NCBI RefSeq assembly: GCF_009711085.1 | Contig: NZ_WMKA01000028.1 | Coordinates: forward strand, 1 to 49,243 | Origin: Cellulosimicrobium composti | GTDB lineage: Bacteria > Actinomycetota > Actinomycetes > Actinomycetales > Cellulomonadaceae | DNA length: 49,243 bases | Direction: 5' to 3' | In this document: positions 36,779-43,497 of the stretch, piece by piece | How the letters are laid out: each line of letters begins with the position of its first letter | Numbering within the stretch: the stretch's first letter is position 1 | Made by a program: the position numbers and the translations under genes | Notes under the pieces: model-generated | Told to the model about the DNA's origin: nothing | Database searches by the model: none | Seen by the model: the letters and a program-made list of their open reading frames with translations, nothing else

Positions 36779-38005
36779 TCAGAGGTCGGTCGGGACGCCC
36801 TGCGCGGTGAGCTCGCTCGTGCCGTCCGCCCACAGGCGCAGGATGCTCACCGACGCGGGCGGCACGCGCACGCGCGACCACTGGGCGGGCGGCGCTCCGA
36901 CCGCGGTGCCGATCGCCGCGCGCACCTGCACGGCGTGACCGACGACGACGACCGTGCGGCCCGCCGGCCCCGCCGACGGCAGGAGCGTGGCGACGAGGTC
37001 CTGCAGGCCCTGCCAGACGCGCGCGCCCACGTCCGCGGCGGACTCGCCGCCCGGCGCGGCGGTCGTGCCGGTCGTGTACCAGGCGTGCCGGCGACCGGGC
37101 CACGCGGCGTCGATCTCCGCGGCCGTGAGACCCTCCCACTCGCCGAAGTGCACCTCGGCGAACCGCTCGTCGGTCGTGACGGCGACCCCGAGCCGGCGGC
37201 TGATCGCGCGCGCCGTCTCCTGGGCCCGGACCATCGGCGAGCTGATGATCGCCGTCGGCCGCGGCACGTCCGGCCACGCCTGGCGCCCGATCCGGAACAC
37301 GAGGTCGGCGGCCTGCGCCGCCTGCGTCCGGCCGCGCGGCGTGAGCGAGGGCCCGGGCACCGACGAGCCGCTGAAGGCCCCGGCGACGGTGAGCGGCGTC
37401 TGCCCGTGGCGCACGAGCACGACCGTGAGGGCGGGCGCGTCGTCGAACCGGACCGCCACGCCCGACGGGCGGGACGGCGTGTCGAACGCGCCCTCGTCCG
37501 CGGCCTCGTCCGGCGCGTCGGACGCGACCTGCTCCGCGGGCCCGGCCGGCACGTCGTCCGCGGAACCGTCCGGGTAGTCCCGCGCGACGGTCCCGGCGGT
37601 GTCCATCGCCTCGTTCGCGAGCGCGTCCGCGGCGGCGTTCTGCGCGCGCGGCACCCACTCGTACGTCACCCGGTCCGCGGGCAGCACGGCCGCGGCCTCG
37701 GCCGCGAGGCGGCGCATGTCGTCGTGCTTGATCTGCCAGCGCCCCGACATCTGCTCGACGACGAGCCGCGAGTCCATGCGGACCGTGACGCGCGCGTCCG
37801 GGTCGACCTCGGCCGCGGCGCGCAGGCCCGCGACGAGGCCCGAGTACTCCGCGACGTTGTTGGTCGTCGTGCCGAGGAACGCGGCCCGCTCCGCGAGCAC
37901 CCGGCCGCTCGCGGCGTCGCGCACGAGCGCCCCGAAGCCCGCGGGCCCCGGGTTCCCCCGCGACCCGCCGTCCGCCTCGACGACGAGGTGACGCGCGCCG
38001 CTCAC
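36779..38005 (-). CDS. Bifunctional RNase HI / acid phosphatase
   Basis: 408 aa, a fusion known from M. tuberculosis Rv2228c. The N-terminal RNase H domain has all acidic residues: Asp in VEADGGSRGNPG, Glu in NVAEYSGLVAGL, Asp in TVRMDSRLVVEQMSGRWQ, and the final His/Asp region WVPRAQNAAADALANEAMD. It degrades RNA in RNA-DNA hybrids. After a linker rich in Ala, Asp and Glu comes a histidine phosphatase: VLVRHGQTPLT, SSPMVRAQETARAISRR, EVHFGEWEGLT, VVVGHAVQVRA. In the family this half can act as an acid or alpha-ribazole phosphatase. The GTG at 38005 overlaps the stop of the upstream gene (GTGA). Confidence 0.94.
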   Translation of the reverse strand: MSGARHLVVEADGGSRGNPGPAGFGALVRDAASGRVLAERAAFLGTTTNNVAEYSGLVAGLRAAAEVDPDARVTVRMDSRLVVEQMSGRWQIKHDDMRRLAAEAAAVLPADRVTYEWVPRAQNAAADALANEAMDTAGTVARDYPDGSADDVPAGPAEQVASDAPDEAADEGAFDTPSRPSGVAVRFDDAPALTVVLVRHGQTPLTVAGAFSGSSVPGPSLTPRGRTQAAQAADLVFRIGRQAWPDVPRPTAIISSPMVRAQETARAISRRLGVAVTTDERFAEVHFGEWEGLTAAEIDAAWPGRRHAWYTTGTTAAPGGESAADVGARVWQGLQDLVATLLPSAGPAGRTVVVVGHAVQVRAAIGTAVGAPPAQWSRVRVPPASVSILRLWADGTSELTAQGVPTDL

Positions 38006-38745
38006 GCGCCGGCGCCCTCCGGCCGCACCACGATGTGGCCGTAGTCCTCGAGCCGCACCACCTGGTCCGGGGCGGCGGACGTGATCGCCGCGAGCTCGGC
38101 CGGGCTCAGCGTGACGTTGAGGCCCTCGACGAGCTGCCCGCGCAGCGCGACCACGCCGCGCCCGCCGTTCTGGTCGCGCACGCGCTCGTACAGCGCGAGG
38201 AGCCCCGCGTCGAGGCCCGCGACGGCGTCGGCACGACGCCCCGCGACCTGGGTCGCCTCCGCGTCGAGCTCGGCGTAGCGCGCGTCGCGCGCCGCCACGA
38301 CCTCGGCCTTCGCCGACTCGAGCTCGGCGCTCGCGGCCTCCAGCTTCGCGAGGGCCTCCTCGTGCGCCTCGAGCCGCTCCATGACGTCGAGCTCGACCTC
38401 CTCGAGCACGCCCTGGCGGCGCGCGAGGGACTCGAGCTCGGCCACGAGCGCCTGCGCGTCCTTGGCGCCCACCTGGCCGGAGTCGAGCCGCGACTGGTCG
38501 CGGGCCGCGCGCGTGCGCACCTGCTCGACGTCGGCCTCGGCCTTGGCGAGCTCGCGCTTGAGGTCGCTCACCGCGGTCCGCGACTCGACGAGCTTGCCGT
38601 GCAGGTCGGCGAGCTGGGCGTCGAGCTCGGCGATGCGCGCGTGCTCGGGCAGGTTCTTGCGCTGGTGCGCGAGCTGCTGGGCACGCGTGTCGAGCTCCTG
38701 GACGTCGAGCAGGCGGAGCTGGTCGGCGGGCGGTGCAGTGGCCAC
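38002..38745 (-). CDS. Rv2229c/CdsZ-type coiled-coil protein with degenerate zinc ribbon
   Basis: 247 aa from a GTG at 38745, with AAAGGA about 8 nt before it. Residues 5 to about 185 form a long antiparallel coiled coil (LLDVQELDTRAQQLAHQRKN, then ELKRELAKAEADVEQVRTRA). The end is homologous to the C4 zinc ribbon of this family, but the family's two C-x-x-C pairs read VEGL and LEDY here (QLVEGLNVTLSPAEL and VRLEDYGHIVVR). No zinc ligand remains, so it is not a zinc protein any more. CdsZ has been reported as a translation-related factor, but function here is inferred only from family and operon. It is flanked by nif3-like and rnhA-like genes, as in mycobacteria. Confidence 0.88.
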   Translation of the reverse strand: MATAPPADQLRLLDVQELDTRAQQLAHQRKNLPEHARIAELDAQLADLHGKLVESRTAVSDLKRELAKAEADVEQVRTRAARDQSRLDSGQVGAKDAQALVAELESLARRQGVLEEVELDVMERLEAHEEALAKLEAASAELESAKAEVVAARDARYAELDAEATQVAGRRADAVAGLDAGLLALYERVRDQNGGRGVVALRGQLVEGLNVTLSPAELAAITSAAPDQVVRLEDYGHIVVRPEGAGA

Positions 38746-38828
38746 GGAGGGTTCCTTTCGTGGGCCCCGGTGCGGGGCCGGCGTGCGTGTCGGCGAGGGT
38801 CGGGTGGTCGACGGCGGGGGCGGACCGG

Positions 38829-39848
38829 TCAGGGGGCCGCAGGTCCGGGGTCGCGGCCCGGGGACGCGACCCGCGCGGTCCACGGGTCGGTGACGAGCGT
38901 GCTCACGCGCGTCTCGACGGCCGCGCCCGACCGCGCGAGCTCGCGCTCGAGGTCCTCGGCAGCGTAGCGGAGCCACGGCCACTCGGAGGCGTAGTGGGGC
39001 ACGTCGACGAGGTACGGCGTCCCGGCGTCGCCGCCGCCCTCGAGCCGCGCGCGCTCGCGCAGCTCGGAGACCGGGTGGTGGCGCAGGTCGGACGTGAGGT
39101 AGACGTCGGCGGCGCTCGCGCGGACGGCGTCGAACAGCGAGTCGCCCGAGCCGCCGACGACGGCGACGGACTCGACGCGCGCGTCGAGGTCTCCCGCGAC
39201 GCGCACGCCCTGCACCGTCGGCGGCAGGACCTCGGCGACGCGCTGCGCGAAGCCGCGCAGCGTCGTCGGCTCCGCGAGCCGGCCGACGCGGCCGGTCCCG
39301 GTCCGCGGCGGCTCGTGCGGCGACGACGGAGCGTGCGGCACGAGGGGGACGCGGTGCAGCAGGTCGAGCGCGTCGGCGAGCGCGTCCGCGACCCCGCGCT
39401 CCGCGGCGTCGGCGTTCGTGTGCGCGACGTAGAGCGCGCACCCGCCCCGGATGAGCCGGTGCACGAGCGAGCCCTTGAACGTCGTCGCGGCGACCGAGTG
39501 GACGGGCCGCAGGAAGAGCGGGTGGTGGGTCACGAGCAGGTCCGCGCCCCACGCGAGCGCCTCGTCCGCGACCTCCTCGACGGGGTCGACGGCGAGGAGC
39601 ACCTTGCGCACGCGCGCGCCCGGGTCGCCCGCGACGAGTCCGACGGCGTCCCAGTCCTCCGCCGTCGAGGGCGGGTAGAGCTCGTCGAGGGTGCGGACGA
39701 CGCGCGCGAGCGTCGCGGGCGCGCTCCCCGCTGGCTCGGTGGGGTCGAGGCTCGTCACGTCGGGGCTCGTCACGTCCGGGCTCGTCTCGTCCGGGCTCGG
39801 CGCACCGGGGCGTGTCGGGTCGGTCCGCGGGTCGGGCTCGGCGCTCAT
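38829..39848 (-). CDS. Nif3-like dinuclear metal center protein
   Basis: 339 aa. NIF3/DUF34 metal-binding protein with the ligands visible: VTHHPLFLRPV, YVAHTNADAAERGVADAL, and the C-terminal LVDVPHYASEWPWLR. Proposed roles include GTP cyclohydrolase-like or damage-control hydrolases; the true function is unsettled. About 45 N-terminal residues are a low-complexity run of Pro/Asp/Thr encoded by 15-bp DNA repeats. The core starts at ATLARVVRTLDELYPPSTAE. It is the first gene of the operon with the zinc-ribbon-like and RNase H genes. A TAGCCT -10 lies 6 nt before the ATG. Confidence 0.9.
   Translation of the reverse strand: MSAEPDPRTDPTRPGAPSPDETSPDVTSPDVTSLDPTEPAGSAPATLARVVRTLDELYPPSTAEDWDAVGLVAGDPGARVRKVLLAVDPVEEVADEALAWGADLLVTHHPLFLRPVHSVAATTFKGSLVHRLIRGGCALYVAHTNADAAERGVADALADALDLLHRVPLVPHAPSSPHEPPRTGTGRVGRLAEPTTLRGFAQRVAEVLPPTVQGVRVAGDLDARVESVAVVGGSGDSLFDAVRASAADVYLTSDLRHHPVSELRERARLEGGGDAGTPYLVDVPHYASEWPWLRYAAEDLERELARSGAAVETRVSTLVTDPWTARVASPGRDPGPAAP
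39751..39810. repeat. 15-bp tandem repeat in the 5' end of the nif3-like gene
   Basis: Units CTCGTCACGTCGGGG (39751), CTCGTCACGTCCGGG (39766), CTCGTCTCGTCCGGG (39781) and a decayed fourth at 39796. On the coding strand they make the five-residue repeat SPDVT/SPDET. The reading frame is kept because the unit is a multiple of 3. Confidence 0.8.
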
Positions 39849-39854
39849 GGCGGC

Positions 39855-39860
39855 AGGCTA
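39855..39860 (-). promoter_or_regulatory. -10 element, leaderless start of the nif3-like gene
   Basis: Minus-strand TAGCCT, 6 nt (GCCGCC), then the ATG at 39848. Confidence 0.5.
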
Positions 39861-39890
39861 TCCCGCGCGGCGCACGGCGGCGCCCAGGTG

Positions 39891-39914
39891 TGGTTTGATG
39901 GATTGCGCAAACCA
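39891..39914. promoter_or_regulatory. Candidate ArsR operator
   Basis: Inverted repeat TGGTTTG (39891) and CAAACCA (39908) with a 10-nt spacer, in an AT-richer patch 20 bp before the ArsR GTG. This matches where ArsR/SmtB proteins bind and autoregulate. Confidence 0.5.
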
Positions 39915-39934
39915 TCATCCGAGGAGGACGTCCC

Positions 39935-40384
39935 GTGCCCGGCACGCACCGACCCGACGGCGCGCAGGACGCCGGCCTGCCCGCCGACGCGACCGCGCCG
40001 CTCTACCGCATCAAGGCGGAGCTCTTCCGCTGCCTCGCGCACCCCACGCGCATCCAGGTGCTCGAGGTCCTCGCGGCCGACGCCGACCACACGGCACCCG
40101 TGTCCCACCTGCTCGAGGTCACCGGGTGCGAGCCCTCCCAGCTCTCCCAGCACCTCGCCGTGCTGCGGCGCGCCGGGGTCGTCACCTCGACCCGCAGCGG
40201 CAACGCCGTCGAGTACCGCCTCGCCGAGCCCCTCGTCGCCGAGCTGCTCGTCGTCGCGCGCGCGTTCCTCCTGTCGAGCCTCGCCGGGGCGTCCGACCGG
40301 CTCGAGGCCGCACGGCGGCTCCCCGCGCTGCCCGGCGCGTCGGCGCGCGCCGTGCTCGACGCGACCGCCCCGGCACGGGCATGA
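39935..40384 (+). CDS. ArsR family transcriptional regulator
   Basis: 149 aa from a GTG behind GGAGG. Winged helix: KAELFRCLAHPTRIQVLEVL, then PVSHLLEVTGCEPSQLSQHL (recognition helix) and AVLRRAGVVTSTRSGNAVEY. The classical metal site with two cysteines (ELCVCDL in ArsR/SmtB) is absent; only two scattered Cys exist in the domain, so the signal may not be a metal. The TGA overlaps the ATG of the SulP transporter, which is surely its target. An inverted repeat just upstream is the likely operator. Confidence 0.88.
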   Translation: MPGTHRPDGAQDAGLPADATAPLYRIKAELFRCLAHPTRIQVLEVLAADADHTAPVSHLLEVTGCEPSQLSQHLAVLRRAGVVTSTRSGNAVEYRLAEPLVAELLVVARAFLLSSLAGASDRLEAARRLPALPGASARAVLDATAPARA

Positions 40385-42096
40385 GCCCGCGCACCGCGGC
40401 CCTGCGCGACCTGCTCCCCCGCCGCTCCGACTACGACCTGCGCCCCCGCACCCTGCGCGCCGACCTCCTCGCGGGCGTCACGGTCGGCGTCGTCGCGCTC
40501 CCGCTCGCGCTCGCGTTCGGCGTCAGCTCCGGGATCGGGGCCGCCGCCGGTCTCGTCACCGCCGTCGTCGCGGGAGTCGTCGCCGCCGTGCTCGGCGGGT
40601 CGCACCACCAGGTCTCGGGACCCACGGGCGCGATGGCCGTGGTGCTCGCGCCGGTCGTCGCGACGCACGGGCCGGGCTCCGTCGCGCTCGTCACCGTGCT
40701 CGCGGGCGTCGTCGTGCTCGTCGCGGGCGTCGCGCGCCTCGGCCGCGTCGTCACGTACGTCCCGTGGCCCGTCGTCGAGGGCTTCACGCTCGGGATCGCG
40801 TGCATCATCTTCCTCCAGCAGGTCCCGGCCGCCGTCGGCGTGCCCGCCGACCCCGGTCACAACACGCTCGTCACCGCGCTCGCGGCGCTGGGCACCGCCG
40901 CGAGCGCCGGCACGCTCGCCCCCGCCCTGTGGGCGCTGGGCTGCGTCGCGCTCGTCGCCGTCACGATGCTCCTGCTCCCGCGCCTGCACCCCGGGATCCC
41001 CGCGTCGCTCGTCGCCGTCGTCCTCGTGACGGTCCTCGTCGAGGCCGTAGGCGCACCGGTCGCGCGCATCGGGGCGCTGCCCGCGTCGCTGCCCGCGCCC
41101 GTGCTGCCGTCGGTCACGCCCGGCGCGCTGCGCGAGCTCGGCGGCGCCGCGCTCGCGATCGCCGCGCTCGCCGCGATCGAGTCGCTCCTTTCCGCGCGGG
41201 TCGCCGCGTCGATGGCCCAGGCCGGGTCCCCCGGCGGGTCCGTGTACCTGCCCGACCGCGAGCTCGTCGGGCAGGGGCTCGCGTCCGTCGCGAGCGGGCT
41301 CTTCGGCGGCATGCCGGCGACCGGCGCGATCGCCCGGACCGCCGTCAACGTGCGCTCGGGAGCGCGCACGCGCCTCGCCGCCGTGGTGCACGCGCTCGTG
41401 ATCCTCGCCGTCATCTACCTCGCGACCGGCCCGGTGTCGCGGATCCCGCTCGCCGCGCTCGCGGGCGTGCTCATGGTGACGAGCCTGCGCATGACGAGCG
41501 CCCGGACCGCGCGCGCCGTGCTGGGCGCCGGGCGCTCGAGCGCCGCGACGTTCGCCGTCACCGCGTTCGTCACCGTCGCGTTCGACCTCGTGCAGGCGAT
41601 CGAGATCGGCGTGGTCGTCGCCGCGTTCTTCGCGCTGCGGGCCGTCGCCCGGGCGTCGGGCGTGCACCGGGACCCGCTCCCGGGGCCCGCGCAGCCCGGC
41701 GACGAGCACGTCGCGCTGTTCCGCCTCGAGGGGTCGATGTTCTTCGGGGCCGCGGAGCGCGTGCTCACCGAGGTCACCGACGCCTCGGTGCACGACGACG
41801 TCGTGGTCGTCGTGCTGCGCCTGTCCCAACTCCGGATGGTCGACGCGACCGGCGCGAAGGCGCTCGGCGAGCTCGTCGAGGGGCTCGAGGCGCGCGGCGT
41901 GACCGTGCTGGTCAAGGGCGTGCAGGAGCGGCACCGGGCGCTGCTGACGAACGTCGGGGCGCTCGCCGAGCTGCGGCACGAGAACCATCTCTTCGACTCG
42001 CTCGACGCGGCGGTCGAGCACGCGCGCTCGCACGTGCGGCGTGCCGCACAGGGCACCGACGTCCCTCAGGTGCGCGGGCTGCGGCCCTCCGCCTGA
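40381..42096 (+). CDS. SulP family anion permease with STAS domain
   Basis: 571 aa. Starts MSPRTAALRDLLPRRSDYDL. About 12-14 membrane segments; the SulP signature is near the first helices (TVGVVALPLALAFGVSSGIG) with HQVSGPTGAMAVVLAPVV after it, and GLFGGMPATGAIARTAVNVR later. A C-terminal STAS domain covers roughly residues 440-555 (VVVVLRLSQLRMVDATGAKA). The last 20 residues are basic. SulP proteins carry sulfate or bicarbonate; the ion here is unknown. The ATG overlaps the ArsR stop, so expression follows the regulator. Confidence 0.92.
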   Translation: MSPRTAALRDLLPRRSDYDLRPRTLRADLLAGVTVGVVALPLALAFGVSSGIGAAAGLVTAVVAGVVAAVLGGSHHQVSGPTGAMAVVLAPVVATHGPGSVALVTVLAGVVVLVAGVARLGRVVTYVPWPVVEGFTLGIACIIFLQQVPAAVGVPADPGHNTLVTALAALGTAASAGTLAPALWALGCVALVAVTMLLLPRLHPGIPASLVAVVLVTVLVEAVGAPVARIGALPASLPAPVLPSVTPGALRELGGAALAIAALAAIESLLSARVAASMAQAGSPGGSVYLPDRELVGQGLASVASGLFGGMPATGAIARTAVNVRSGARTRLAAVVHALVILAVIYLATGPVSRIPLAALAGVLMVTSLRMTSARTARAVLGAGRSSAATFAVTAFVTVAFDLVQAIEIGVVVAAFFALRAVARASGVHRDPLPGPAQPGDEHVALFRLEGSMFFGAAERVLTEVTDASVHDDVVVVVLRLSQLRMVDATGAKALGELVEGLEARGVTVLVKGVQERHRALLTNVGALAELRHENHLFDSLDAAVEHARSHVRRAAQGTDVPQVRGLRPSA

Positions 42097-42148
42097 GCGG
42101 GTCGTCGGCCTCGGGGCGGCTCGGGCTGTGAGGGGTGCGCACGGCGTC

Positions 42149-42154
42149 TAGCGT
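42149..42154 (+). promoter_or_regulatory. -10 element, leaderless start of the AraC-family gene
   Basis: TAGCGT, 6 nt (GGTCGG), then the ATG at 42161. Confidence 0.55.
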
Positions 42155-42160
42155 GGTCGG

Positions 42161-43009
42161 ATGCACGAGTTCGTGCGAGCACGGCCCGGCGCGCTGCCGC
42201 CCGGCGTGGTGTCGATGGTCGGGTACCGCCTGCGGACCGCGGCGACGGACGGCACGCCGCCCGTCCACCGCGGCCTGCCGTCGCCGTGGCTCACGCTCGT
42301 CGTGAGCACCGCGGGCGCCGTGCCGACCGCGGTCGGGCCGGACGAGGCCCCGGTGGGCTACGCGTCGCTCGTCGGCGGTCTGCACACGCGGCCCGCGTAC
42401 ATCCACCAGCCGCCCGAGCAGGCGGGCGTGCAGCTCGCCCTCGACCCGCTCGCGTGCCGCGACCTGCTCGGCGTCCGCGCCGGCGAGCTGGGCCTCGTCG
42501 AGGACGCGGACGCGGTGCTCGGGCGCGTGGCGGAGCGGTTGCGCGAGCGGGTGGCCGAGGCGCACTCGTGGCCCGCGGCGTTCGACGTCGTGCGCGCGAC
42601 GTTCGCGCGCGACAGCTCCTGCGCCCGGCGCGACGGCGTGCGTCCCGAGGTCGCGGAGGCGTGGCGCGTGCTCGTGCGCACGCGCGGCCGGGCCCGGGTC
42701 CGGGACGTCGCGCGCCACGTGACCCTGGGCGAGCGCCGCCTGGAGACGCTGTTCCGGGCGGAGCTCGGGGTGTCGCCCCGCGCCGCGCGCGGGCTCGCGC
42801 GGTTCGACGCCGCGCGTCGCGCGGTGCAGCGACTCGCCCTCGGCCGCGGACCCCGCACGCTCGCGGACGTCGCCGCGGACGCCGGGTACGCCGACCACTC
42901 CCACCTCGTGCGCGACTTCCGGCGGTTCGCCGGCACGACCCCGACCGGCTGGGTCCGCGAGGAGGTCGGGAACATCCAAGCCGGGGGCCACACCGACGGC
43001 CCAGGCTAG
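42161..43009 (+). CDS. AraC family transcriptional regulator
   Basis: 282 aa. An N-terminal effector domain of about 160 residues (GYRLRTAATDGTPPVHRGLP, then GGLHTRPAYIHQPPEQAGVQ) resembling the DUF6597 type found in actinobacterial AraC proteins, then two helix-turn-helix units: VRDVARHVTLGERRLETLFR and LADVAADAGYADHSHLVRDF, ending in the AraC signature RRFAGTTPTGWVREE. It precedes a VOC gene by 4 bp, so the two are one unit and the VOC protein may be part of the controlled function. The ligand is unknown. Confidence 0.88.
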   Translation: MHEFVRARPGALPPGVVSMVGYRLRTAATDGTPPVHRGLPSPWLTLVVSTAGAVPTAVGPDEAPVGYASLVGGLHTRPAYIHQPPEQAGVQLALDPLACRDLLGVRAGELGLVEDADAVLGRVAERLRERVAEAHSWPAAFDVVRATFARDSSCARRDGVRPEVAEAWRVLVRTRGRARVRDVARHVTLGERRLETLFRAELGVSPRAARGLARFDAARRAVQRLALGRGPRTLADVAADAGYADHSHLVRDFRRFAGTTPTGWVREEVGNIQAGGHTDGPG

Positions 43010-43013
43010 GACC

Positions 43014-43487
43014 ATGAGCACCCACGAGAGCACCCGGAACACCGCTGACACGACCGCGACGACCGCCACGGCGACGCCTCCGGCCCAGCACGTCTGGCCC
43101 ACGCTCCAGGCGCACGACGCGCGCGCCCTCGTCGCGTTCCTCACCGACGTCGTCGGGTTCGTCCCGACCGCCGTCATGGCGGGCGACGGCCGCGACGTCG
43201 CGCACGCGCAGCTGGACTGGCCGCACGGGGGCGGCATCATGCTCGGCAGCCACTCGCCCGAGCGCGAGTGGTCGCGCGAGCCGGGGACGTGCGGCACGTA
43301 CGTCGTCGTGCCCGAGGACGAGATCGACGCGCTGCACGCCCGGCTGCAGGAGCGGGCGGCCGCGGCGGGCGGCCGCGTCGTCGTGCCGCTGCGCGACACC
43401 GACTACGGCTCGCGCGAGCTCGTGCTGCGCGACCCCGAGGGCAACCTCTGGTCGTTCGGCACCTACCGCGGCGAGCCGCGGCGCTGA
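43014..43487 (+). CDS. VOC family (glyoxalase/bleomycin-resistance-like) protein
   Basis: 157 aa. After a Thr-rich head of about 25 residues come two beta-alpha-beta-beta-beta units: WPTLQAHDARALVAFLTDVV, GGGIMLGSHSPEREW, YVVVPEDEIDALHARLQERA and DTDYGSRELVLRDPEGNLWS. The end DPEGNLWSFGTY is the typical last metal-ligand strand (Glu). It may be a drug-binding or small isomerase protein. Translation is probably coupled to the AraC gene. It ends 10 bp from the convergent polymerase-like gene. Confidence 0.87.
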   Translation: MSTHESTRNTADTTATTATATPPAQHVWPTLQAHDARALVAFLTDVVGFVPTAVMAGDGRDVAHAQLDWPHGGGIMLGSHSPEREWSREPGTCGTYVVVPEDEIDALHARLQERAAAAGGRVVVPLRDTDYGSRELVLRDPEGNLWSFGTYRGEPRR

Positions 43488-43497
43488 GCCGTCCGCG

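Noticed and set aside
39751-39810. CRISPR-like repeats
   Set aside because: Units are 15 bp, contiguous without spacers, and encode an in-frame peptide repeat.
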